DNA from: Desulfurivibrio sp044068625
GTDB taxonomy: Bacteria; Desulfobacterota; Desulfobulbia; Desulfobulbales; Desulfurivibrionaceae
Direction: 5' to 3'
Length of the DNA stretch: 64,000 bases
Assembly (NCBI RefSeq): GCF_044068625.1
Contig: NZ_JBIPKH010000003.1
Coordinates: 155,607 to 219,606, forward strand
The stretch's first letter is position 1. Every line of letters starts with the position of its first letter. Shown here one piece after another: positions 16,721 to 23,852 of the stretch. The notes beneath the pieces are model-generated. The model was not told where the DNA came from, did no database searches, and was given only the letters and a program-made list of their open reading frames with translations. Position numbers and translations under genes: made by a program.

Positions 16721-18096
16721 GTCCCGACAATCGCGGGGGCGGCAAACAGTCGCCTCCGCTGGTGATCATGGTGGTGGATGATGATCTGCGGATGCGGGAG
16801 CTGCTGGGGGTCACCCTCGCCGAGGAGGGATTTGAGCCGCTGCTCTGCGGGGACAGCCGGGAGGCGGTGGTCCGGCTAACTTCCGGCGGCGTCGATATCG
16901 TGATCACCGATCTGATGATGCCCCATTTTGACGGCCTGGAGATCCTGGAAAAGGCCCGGGCGGCCAATCCCGATTGCATGGTTATTCTGATCACCGGCTA
17001 CGGCACCATCGAATCGGCGGTGGCGGCGATCCGCCAGGGTGCCTACGATTACATTCAGAAACCCTTTGAGCCGGATGATCTGTTGTTGATCCTGGGGCGG
17101 GCGGTGGCCCATCTGCGCCTGCTCCAGGAGAACCGTAAGCTTCGCCGGGAGGTGGCCGGCTGCCGGAGTGAAGATCTGATCGGGGTCAGCCCCCCCATGG
17201 AGCAGCTCAAGGACCTGGTCGCTCGGGTCGCCCCCTTTGATGCCACCATTCTGCTCCAGGGTGAAACCGGGACCGGCAAGGAGCTGGTGGCCCGCTTGCT
17301 CCATCGCTGGAGCAAGCGGGCCGAACACAATTTTCTCCCCGTCAACTGCGGCGCCCTGCCGGAATCCCTGTTGGAGTCGGAACTGTTCGGCCATGTCCGG
17401 GGCGCCTTTACCGGGGCGGAGCAGGATCGGCCCGGGCTCTTTGAATCGGTGGACCATGGCACCATCTTCCTTGACGAGATCAACGCCATCTCCCAGAATT
17501 TTCAGGTCAAACTGTTGCGGGTGCTCCAGGAGGGGACCTTCCTCAAGGTCGGCGGGCGGGAGCCGGTGCGGGTCGATGTGCGGGTGATTGCCGCCAGCAA
17601 TACCCCCTTGACCCAGGAGGTGGCAGCCGGCCGGTTTCGCAGCGATCTCTTCTATCGGCTCAATGTGATCGCGGTGGATATTCCCCCTCTGCGCCGGCGC
17701 GCCGAGGATATTCCCCTGCTGGCCCACCATTTTCTGCTCCGTTATGGCGCCAAATATGGCAAAGAGATCAGGGCGATTACCCCCGCCGCCCTGGCCCGCT
17801 TGCGGGGCCACGGTTGGCCGGGCAATGTCCGGGAGCTGGAAAACGTGCTGGAGCGGGCGGTGATTGTCGCCGACACCCCCGAGCTGGGCCCGGAAGATCT
17901 GCCGCCCCTGGGGGGCTCCCCCGAGATGGGGGGCAAGGGCGATTCGGCGCCCGGTGGTTCGGTGGTGGCAATGGAGAAAGCCCTGATTGCCCGCACCCTG
18001 GCAGAGACCGGCGGCCACCGGGGCCGAACCGCGGAGATCCTTGGCATCAGCCCCTCCTCTCTCTGGCGTAAGATTAAAAAATACCAGCTTTCCTGA
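16717..18096 (+). CDS. Sigma-54-dependent NtrC-type response regulator
   Basis: 459 residues. Receiver domain (1-120) with phospho-site D65 in ITDLMMP; AAA+ domain (about 155-385) with Walker A GETGTGKE at 182, GAFTGA loop and FLDEI Walker B; Fis-type helix-turn-helix at the C-terminus (GRTAEILGISPSSLWRK). It therefore activates RNA polymerase-sigma54. The start overlaps the kinase stop (ATGA). A strong sigma-54 promoter lies 134 bases downstream at 18230, making the exported rhodanese the obvious target. Confidence 0.94.
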   Translation: MSPDNRGGGKQSPPLVIMVVDDDLRMRELLGVTLAEEGFEPLLCGDSREAVVRLTSGGVDIVITDLMMPHFDGLEILEKARAANPDCMVILITGYGTIESAVAAIRQGAYDYIQKPFEPDDLLLILGRAVAHLRLLQENRKLRREVAGCRSEDLIGVSPPMEQLKDLVARVAPFDATILLQGETGTGKELVARLLHRWSKRAEHNFLPVNCGALPESLLESELFGHVRGAFTGAEQDRPGLFESVDHGTIFLDEINAISQNFQVKLLRVLQEGTFLKVGGREPVRVDVRVIAASNTPLTQEVAAGRFRSDLFYRLNVIAVDIPPLRRRAEDIPLLAHHFLLRYGAKYGKEIRAITPAALARLRGHGWPGNVRELENVLERAVIVADTPELGPEDLPPLGGSPEMGGKGDSAPGGSVVAMEKALIARTLAETGGHRGRTAEILGISPSSLWRKIKKYQLS

Positions 18097-18167
18097 GCCG
18101 GCTTTATCTTCCGTCCCCCTCCCCAAGTTGCTGCCCCCCATCGGTCACTTTTCATTCATTTTGCCAT

Positions 18168-18194
18168 GATCGTTCAAGATGAATGAACGCGATC
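18168..18194 (+). promoter_or_regulatory. Dyad, likely upstream activator site for the sigma-54 activator
   Basis: CGTTCA (18171-18176), 7 bases, TGAACG (18184-18189), flanked on both sides by GATC. It is centred about 65 bases before the -12 element, a normal place for an NtrC-type enhancer. The GAATGAACG core is shared with the palindrome before the octaheme cytochrome. Confidence 0.55.
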
Positions 18195-18229
18195 TTGGCT
18201 CTTTATGAGTAAAAACAGCATGTTGGTTG

Positions 18230-18245
18230 TGGCACGCTCCTTGCT
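18230..18245 (+). promoter_or_regulatory. Sigma-54 (-24/-12) promoter of the exported rhodanese
   Basis: TGGCACGCTCCTTGCT matches the TGGCACG-N4-TTGCW consensus throughout. GG at 18231-18232 and GC at 18243-18244 are 10 bases apart as required. The predicted transcript starts near 18256. Confidence 0.9.
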
Positions 18246-18333
18246 GTATGGGTTGACCGTAACGCGAGGACAATCGCTCGGGGGGTGAGCCCCCGCCGTC
18301 CGGTTGGCAAACCACAACCAATGAGGTGGAATC

Positions 18334-19272
18334 ATGAAAACGAAGAAAACGAAATTGTTCTGGGGATTGCTGCTGGTTCTGGCCTGGTTGGTGATGCCCG
18401 CGTCGGCCCTGGCCATCTCTCTGGTGGAGGCGGAGTGGTTGCAGGAGAACCTTGGTGCCAAAAATCTCAGGATTGTCGATGTCTCCAACAAGCCCGACAC
18501 CTACGCCAAGGGGCATATCCCCGGAGCGGTGCCGGTGAAAAGGTATCTGGACCTCTCCGGCTACAATCCGGCCACCCCCGGTCTCAACCTTTATCCCAGC
18601 CAGGCGGAGTTTGAACAACTGATGGGGCGGCTGGGGATTACTCCCGCCACCACCGTGGTGGCCTACGATGACTCCCCCGGCTTTTTTGCGGCTCGGCTGC
18701 TGGTGATTATGGAACTCTACGGTCACGATACCAGCAAATTGAAGTTGTTGAACGGTGGTTCCAAATATTGGGCCCAGGCCGGCTTCCCCATGGTCACCGA
18801 ATCGCCCCAGCCGCAGAAAACCGCTTATCGGGCCAAGAAAAATTACTTTGGGGAGCGCACTGTAACCTGGTCCCAGGTTTACACCGACGTGGTGCGGGGC
18901 GGCAAGCCGGAGTTGGTGCTGGTGGATGTCCGGCCGGGGGCCGAATATCAGGCCGAAAACATTCGGGCCATCCGCGGCGGTCATATCCCCAAGGCGATCA
19001 ATGTCACCGGCGGCAACGCGGTGGGCCCCGACATGCGGTTCAAGCCCCTTGAGGAGATTCGCCAGATGTTCGTCGAGGCCGGAGTAACCCCCGACAAGGA
19101 GATCTATGAGTACTGCCACAGTGGCGATCGCTCGGCCCACGCCTACTTCATCCTGCATCATCTGCTGGGCTATCAGAGTGTCAAATCCTACTACGGCAGC
19201 TGGACCGAATGGGCCCGGAATACCGCCCTGCCGGCTGAAGGGCAGGTCTGGCTCTGGGAGGCCAGAAAGTAG
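18334..19272 (+). CDS. Exported tandem-rhodanese sulfurtransferase
   Basis: 312 residues. A signal peptide (about 1-27, ASALA) sends it to the periplasm. Two rhodanese domains follow. The N-terminal one (about 28-160) lacks the catalytic Cys (YDDSPGFF at the loop). The C-terminal one (about 175-300) has C261 in YCHSGDRSAH. It would transfer sulfane sulfur from thiosulfate or polysulfide outside the cytoplasm. It is driven by a sigma-54 promoter next to a sigma-54 regulator gene and closed by a strong terminator. Confidence 0.92.
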   Translation: MKTKKTKLFWGLLLVLAWLVMPASALAISLVEAEWLQENLGAKNLRIVDVSNKPDTYAKGHIPGAVPVKRYLDLSGYNPATPGLNLYPSQAEFEQLMGRLGITPATTVVAYDDSPGFFAARLLVIMELYGHDTSKLKLLNGGSKYWAQAGFPMVTESPQPQKTAYRAKKNYFGERTVTWSQVYTDVVRGGKPELVLVDVRPGAEYQAENIRAIRGGHIPKAINVTGGNAVGPDMRFKPLEEIRQMFVEAGVTPDKEIYEYCHSGDRSAHAYFILHHLLGYQSVKSYYGSWTEWARNTALPAEGQVWLWEARK

Positions 19273-19312
19273 TCACTCAAATCTCGTTGCCCGGGGGGAT
19301 AGCTCTCCCGGC

Positions 19313-19350
19313 AAAAGGCCCGCCGCTCTCAAGCGGCGGGCCTTTTTTTT
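19313..19350 (+). terminator. Rho-independent terminator after the rhodanese
   Basis: A perfect 15-bp stem (19313-19327 with 19332-19346), 4-base loop, and T-run to 19350. Confidence 0.96.
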
Positions 19351-19557
19351 GCGAGCGGGTCGCCAGCGGCGGCTGTTCTAAAGTAGTACTTGCTAAATGG
19401 CTTAATTGCTGGTAGTCTGCCCCGCTTAACAGCCTCATTCCAAATAGCGCTGAGCATACTCGTTTAACGAGCCTTCCTTTCTTCCGCGAGTCTTTCCCCG
19501 CCCTTGAATCGAAATATTGTTAAAGTTTCTGCTGGCCATTGCAAAAGGAGAAACAGC

Positions 19558-19824
19558 ATGAAACTTTATGTCGGCAATCTTGCCTACAGCATGACCGAAA
19601 CCGAGCTGAGCGAGATGTTCGCTCCCTACGGCACGATCAACAGTGCCGCCATTATTAATGATCGTTACAGCGGACAGTCGAAGGGGTTTGCCTTTGTCGA
19701 GATGTCCACCCGGGGCGAAGGGCACAAGGCGATGGAGGACCTCAACGGCAAGATGCTTAACAATCGCGCCCTGGTGGTCAACGAGGCCAAGCCGCCGGTT
19801 AAAAATAAGAGCCGTCGCTGGTAA
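19558..19824 (+). CDS. RNA-recognition-motif (RRM) protein
   Basis: 88 residues, a single RRM with RNP2 LYVGNL at the N-terminus and RNP1 KGFAFVEM near 42. Bacterial proteins of this type bind RNA and are often cold-induced. AAAGGAG sits before ATG 19558. It is followed after 15 bases by a DEAD-box helicase. The 285-base gap upstream holds a 13-base palindrome (CTCGTTTAACGAG, 19459-19471) and a long leader, but no promoter I can call with confidence. Confidence 0.92.
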   Translation: MKLYVGNLAYSMTETELSEMFAPYGTINSAAIINDRYSGQSKGFAFVEMSTRGEGHKAMEDLNGKMLNNRALVVNEAKPPVKNKSRRW

Positions 19825-19839
19825 AGGAGATTTTAAAAA

Positions 19840-20949
19840 ATGAATTTCAAGGAACTTAATCTGCACCCCACCCTGCAGGCCGGCATTACCGCCTGCGGCT
19901 ATCAAACTCCCACCCCCATCCAGGAGCAGGCGATTCCCGCCGCTCTAGCCGGCCGGGACCTGATGGGTTTGGCCCAGACCGGGACCGGCAAGACCGCCGC
20001 CTTTGTTCTGCCCCTGCTTCACCAGTTGCTGGCTCTCCCCCGGGGGAAGGTGCAGGCTCTGGTGGTGGCGCCCACCCGGGAGCTGGCCGAACAGATCCAT
20101 GCCGAGATCGGCAAGCTGGCTAAAGACACCGGCCTGCGCAGTGTCAGCGTTTACGGTGGGGTCAGTAAACAGGGGCAGCTCAAAGCCTTTCGGGCCGGGG
20201 TCGAGATTGTAGTGGCCTGTCCGGGCCGCTTGCTTGATCATCTGGGGGAGAGGGCGGTGAATCTGAGTCAGGTCAAGCACCTGGTCCTTGATGAGGCCGA
20301 CCATATGTTCGACATGGGTTTTTTGCCCACCATTCGCAAAATTTTGCAGCATCTGCCCAAGCAGCGGCAAACCCTGCTCTTTTCCGCCACCATGCCGACG
20401 GAGATCAGGCGGCTGGCCGGCGAAATTCTCACCGATCCGGCCACCGTGCAGATTGCCCGGCAGGCCCCCACCGCCACTGTGGCCCATGTCCTCTATCAGG
20501 TGGAGCAGACCGGCAAGGCGGCTCTGCTCAGGGATCTCATCCAGCAGGTCGAGATCAGCTCGGCCTTGATCTTCACCCGCACCAAACACAAGGCCCGCAG
20601 TCTGGCCACCCAGCTCAGCAAGGCCGGCCACAGCGCCACCTCGCTGCAGGGCAACCTCTCCCAGTCCCAGCGTACCCGGGCCATGAGCGGTTTTAAGGAG
20701 GGGCGGTTCAAGATCATGGTGGCCACCGATATCGCCGCCCGAGGCATCGATGTCTCGGCCATCTCCCATGTCATCAACTATGATATGCCCGACAGCGTCG
20801 AGGCTTACATTCACCGCACCGGCCGCACCGGGCGGGCCGCCAGGAACGGCACCGCCTTCACCCTGGCCGGGCGGGAAGATGGGCCGATGATCAGCCGGAT
20901 CGAAAAATCCCTGGGTCAGCCCATGCTGCGGGAGCCGTTGGCCGGCTGA
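19840..20949 (+). CDS. DEAD-box ATP-dependent RNA helicase
   Basis: 369 residues, the two-domain helicase core with almost no C-terminal extension. Motifs: Q motif (TPTPIQEQAIP), I AQTGTGKT, Ia PTREL, II DEAD, III SAT, V ATDIAARGID, VI HRTGRTGR. It unwinds short RNA duplexes. AAAGGAG precedes the start, and it forms an operon with the RRM gene, a pairing typical of cold response. Just after its stop comes an RNA hairpin that can mask a Shine-Dalgarno site. Confidence 0.94.
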   Translation: MNFKELNLHPTLQAGITACGYQTPTPIQEQAIPAALAGRDLMGLAQTGTGKTAAFVLPLLHQLLALPRGKVQALVVAPTRELAEQIHAEIGKLAKDTGLRSVSVYGGVSKQGQLKAFRAGVEIVVACPGRLLDHLGERAVNLSQVKHLVLDEADHMFDMGFLPTIRKILQHLPKQRQTLLFSATMPTEIRRLAGEILTDPATVQIARQAPTATVAHVLYQVEQTGKAALLRDLIQQVEISSALIFTRTKHKARSLATQLSKAGHSATSLQGNLSQSQRTRAMSGFKEGRFKIMVATDIAARGIDVSAISHVINYDMPDSVEAYIHRTGRTGRAARNGTAFTLAGREDGPMISRIEKSLGQPMLREPLAG

Positions 20950-20958
20950 TTAATGGTT

Positions 20959-21029
20959 TCACCTCCTTGTGCCGATCAGTTCTGCAAAGGTTCTGCGCCG
21001 GCAAAATTGCTGCCGGCTCAAGGAGGTGA
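20959..21029 (+). promoter_or_regulatory. Long hairpin sequestering a Shine-Dalgarno site
   Basis: TCACCTCCTTG (20959-20969) is the exact complement of CAAGGAGGTGA (21019-21029), the ribosome site of the following small ORF. After one T/T mismatch the stem continues with GCCG (20971-20974) and CGGC (21014-21017). A competing hairpin pairs GCCGGCA (20997-21003) with TGCCGGC (21011-21017). The two are mutually exclusive, as in a translational switch. Confidence 0.65.
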
Positions 21030-21033
21030 CGCC

Positions 21034-21147
21034 ATGACTGCTCAAGAAGCGATCCGTATTCTGATGCTCTCCCCCCTCTATTTCCGCATGGATACCGCCG
21101 CCCGCAGGGCTCTGGTTCTCGAGTTTAGGAGGATCTACGCCCAGTAG
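21034..21147 (+). CDS. Small ORF of 37 residues with a consensus ribosome site
   Basis: Encodes MTAQEAIRILMLSP... ending in RRIYAQ, 37 residues. AAGGAGGTGA lies 4 bases before ATG 21034, an almost perfect Shine-Dalgarno, and this site can be closed by the upstream hairpin. The sequence looks like a folded helix pair (regular Leu/Ile/Ala and Arg/Glu spacing). I do not recognise the family. A 64-residue version from ATG 20953 is in frame but lacks a ribosome site. Confidence 0.6.
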   Translation: MTAQEAIRILMLSPLYFRMDTAARRALVLEFRRIYAQ

Positions 21148-21327
21148 CTCCATCTCCTTGGCCGGCGGCGGGTGCCGGTCCCAGCCGCTCTTCTGCCGGT
21201 CGTTCCTGTTGTGGTAGGGGGTGGCTATCTTTTGTTTGGCTTTCCCGGCGGGGTGGTTTATAGTTCGGCCCTGAAATTTACCGAGCCTTAACCATACTAT
21301 ATTAACCCCCACGCAAGGAGAGAGCCG

Positions 21328-22008
21328 ATGAACATTCTGGTATTCGGACCCAACGGCAGTGGCAAGGGCACCCAAGGTGCCATTGTCCAGAAAAAATACG
21401 GGATGCCCCACATCGAGTCGGGTGCGATCTTCCGGCAAAATATCGGTGGCGGCACCGAACTGGGCAAAAAGGCCAAAGAGTATATCGACCGCGGCGATCT
21501 GGTCCCCGATGATATCACCATCCCCATGATCCTCAACCGCCTGCAGGAGAGTGATTGCCAGCAGGGCTGGATTCTGGATGGTTTTCCCCGCAACAAGGTG
21601 CAGGCCGAAACCCTGGCCAAGGCCCTGAAGGACGCCGGGATGAACCTGGATTACGTGGTGGAGATCGTGCTGCCCCGGGACGTGGCCAAGTTGCGGATCA
21701 CCGGCCGGCGGCTCTGTGTTAACGACAACAACCATCCCAACCATATCGCCTTCGATGCCATCAAGCCGGTGGAGAAGGATGGCAAGATGGTCTGCCGGGT
21801 CTGCGGCGGGGAGCTGAAAACCCGCCCCGACGACCAGGATGACGCCGCCATCGACAAACGGCACGATATCTACTACGACGACAAAACCGGAACCATGGCC
21901 GCGGTCAACTTCTTCAAGGGGTTGGGCGGCGGCACCAAGGTGATCTCGGTGGATGGTGGCCCCTCCATCGGCGAGGTTACCGAGGCGATCATGAAGGAGC
22001 TCAGCTAA
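21328..22008 (+). CDS. adk: Adenylate kinase with Cys-bearing LID domain
   Basis: 226 residues; interconverts ATP + AMP and 2 ADP. P-loop GPNGSGKGT at the N-terminus, DGFPRN near 91, and a large LID with three Cys (RRLC, CRVC) plus histidines that may bind zinc. AAGGAGAGAG precedes the start. It is a single-gene unit with a terminator behind it. The 21148-21327 gap holds an AT-rich stretch (TATATT near 21298) but no clear promoter. Confidence 0.93.
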   Translation: MNILVFGPNGSGKGTQGAIVQKKYGMPHIESGAIFRQNIGGGTELGKKAKEYIDRGDLVPDDITIPMILNRLQESDCQQGWILDGFPRNKVQAETLAKALKDAGMNLDYVVEIVLPRDVAKLRITGRRLCVNDNNHPNHIAFDAIKPVEKDGKMVCRVCGGELKTRPDDQDDAAIDKRHDIYYDDKTGTMAAVNFFKGLGGGTKVISVDGGPSIGEVTEAIMKELS

Positions 22009-22056
22009 AGCGGCTCCCCTGCCGCCCTGCGGCGGTGAGGGTGGGTTGTGAATAAG

Positions 22057-22105
22057 GGGGCCGTTTGGCTCCGCCGGCCCGGCGGTGCCAGACGGCCCCT
22101 TTTTT
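22057..22105 (+). terminator. Rho-independent terminator after adk
   Basis: 13-bp stem with one G-U pair (22057-22069 with 22087-22099), followed by six T. Confidence 0.88.
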
Positions 22106-22155
22106 GCGTACTCCCTCAGGTAGATCTCCACGACTGCAGTTTTCGATATATTAAC

Positions 22156-22184
22156 TTTCCGCCGGTTAAGAAGTTGGCTATAAT
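22156..22184 (+). promoter_or_regulatory. Candidate promoter of purEK
   Basis: TATAAT at 22179-22184 with a weak -35 TTTCCG (22156-22161) at 17 bases. Confidence 0.5.
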
Positions 22185-22235
22185 CGCGCTGGTAATTGTC
22201 CCTAACCCAAATTATTGACGAGGTGAGCGAAGCCG

Positions 22236-22742
22236 ATGGATGCCCTGGTTGGAGTAATCATGGGTTCCCGCAGCGATTGGGAGACCATGCGCCATGCCGT
22301 TGAGATTCTGGAACAGTTCGCGGTACCCCATGAGGTACGGGTGGTTTCCGCCCATCGCACCCCCGAGCTGCTGTATGAATATGCCGGCAGTGCCCGGCAG
22401 CGGGGGCTCAAGGTCATCATCGCCGGGGCCGGGGGCGCCGCCCATTTGCCCGGGATGGTGGCCGCCCGCAGCACTCTGCCGATTTTGGGGGTGCCGGTGC
22501 AGTCCAAGGCCTTGAACGGACTTGACTCCCTGCTCTCCATCGTCCAGATGCCCGGCGGGATCCCGGTGGGGACCTTGGCCATCGGCCCGGCCGGCGCCAA
22601 AAACGCCGCCCTGCTGGCCGTTTCCATTCTGGCCAATCAGGATTCCGGTCTGGCGGCGGCCCTGGATAAATTCCGGGCCACCCAGACCGCGGCCGTGCTG
22701 GCCGACTCCGATCCCCGACTGCCCCTGGGAGCCTCATCATGA
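22236..22742 (+). CDS. purE: N5-carboxyaminoimidazole ribonucleotide mutase (class I PurE)
   Basis: 168 residues. Moves the carboxyl of N5-CAIR to give CAIR in purine synthesis. Class I marks: GSRSDW near residue 10, SAHRTPE near 43, GAGGAAHLPG near 70. The presence of PurK behind it (ATGA overlap) fits the class I route. GAGGTGA lies 9 bases before the start. Confidence 0.95.
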   Translation: MDALVGVIMGSRSDWETMRHAVEILEQFAVPHEVRVVSAHRTPELLYEYAGSARQRGLKVIIAGAGGAAHLPGMVAARSTLPILGVPVQSKALNGLDSLLSIVQMPGGIPVGTLAIGPAGAKNAALLAVSILANQDSGLAAALDKFRATQTAAVLADSDPRLPLGASS

Positions 22743-23827
22743 GGGTGGGGATCATCGGGGCCGGTCAGCTGGGGCGGATGCTGGCCCTGGCCGGTTACCC
22801 CCTGGGTTTGCGCTTTGAAATGCTCGATCCCAACCCCCAGGCCTGCGGGGGCCAGGTGGCTCCCCTGACCGTGGCGGCTTTCGACGATGAGGCGGCCCTG
22901 GCCGCCCTGGCCCGGCGGGTGGATCTGGTTACCTTCGAGTTTGAGAATGTGCCGGTGGCCACCATGGCGTTTCTGGCCGGCCGCTGCCCGGTTTTTCCCC
23001 AGCCGGCGGTGTTGGAGGTGGCCCAGGATCGCCTGAGGGAGAAGGAGTGTTTTCAGGAGCTTGCCATTCCCACCCCCGCCCATCGTCCGGTGGAGAGCCG
23101 CCAGCAGCTGGCGGCGGCCGCCGCCGAGCTGGGCCTGCCGGCCATCCTTAAAACCCGCCGCCTGGGTTATGACGGCAAGGGCCAGGCGGTGCTGCGCCAA
23201 GCCGCCGACCTTGATGCGGCCTGGGCCGGGCTGGGGGGTACGCCGTTAATTCTGGAAGCCCTGGTCCCCTTTGAGCGGGAGGTGTCCATGGTGGCGGTGC
23301 GGGGCCGGGATGGCGGGATGCAGTTTTATCCCCTGGCGGAAAACAGCCACCGCCAGGGAATTTTGCGGCTCTCCCGGGCCTGTGCCGCCGATCCCTATCA
23401 GGAGCGGGCCGAGGAGTACACCCGGCGGGTGATGGAGAAATTTGCCTATGTCGGGGTGCTGGCCTTTGAATTTTTCCAGGTGGGGGGAGAACTGGTGGCC
23501 AATGAGATTGCGCCCCGGGTTCACAACTCCGGCCACTGGTCCATCGAGGGGGCGGTCACCAGCCAGTTTGAGAACCACCTGCGGGCCATCTGCGGCTGGC
23601 CTTTGGGGGCCACCACCCTGAATGGCCCGGCGGCGATGATCAATTTCATCGGCGAGCTGCCCGGTACGCCAACCCTGCTGGCCATCCCCCATCTCCACCC
23701 GCACGCCTACGGCAAATCGTCGGCCCCGGGCCGCAAGGTGGGACATGCCACCCTCTGTCTGCCGCCGGGGGCCGATTTCGACGGTGCTCTCCGGAAGCTG
23801 CGGGAGGTGATCGGCGGGCTGGACTAG
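22739..23827 (+). CDS. purK: N5-carboxyaminoimidazole ribonucleotide synthase (PurK)
   Basis: 362 residues. An ATP-grasp enzyme that carboxylates AIR with ATP and bicarbonate, feeding PurE. N-terminal GAGQLGRMLA, ATP-grasp residues in KTRRLGYDGKGQ (near 138), LEALVPFEREVS, and NEIAPRVHNSGHW (near 258). Start overlaps the purE stop. Confidence 0.95.
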   Translation: MRVGIIGAGQLGRMLALAGYPLGLRFEMLDPNPQACGGQVAPLTVAAFDDEAALAALARRVDLVTFEFENVPVATMAFLAGRCPVFPQPAVLEVAQDRLREKECFQELAIPTPAHRPVESRQQLAAAAAELGLPAILKTRRLGYDGKGQAVLRQAADLDAAWAGLGGTPLILEALVPFEREVSMVAVRGRDGGMQFYPLAENSHRQGILRLSRACAADPYQERAEEYTRRVMEKFAYVGVLAFEFFQVGGELVANEIAPRVHNSGHWSIEGAVTSQFENHLRAICGWPLGATTLNGPAAMINFIGELPGTPTLLAIPHLHPHAYGKSSAPGRKVGHATLCLPPGADFDGALRKLREVIGGLD

Positions 23828-23852
23828 CCGGGGAGCCGCCGGTTTGGCGGCC

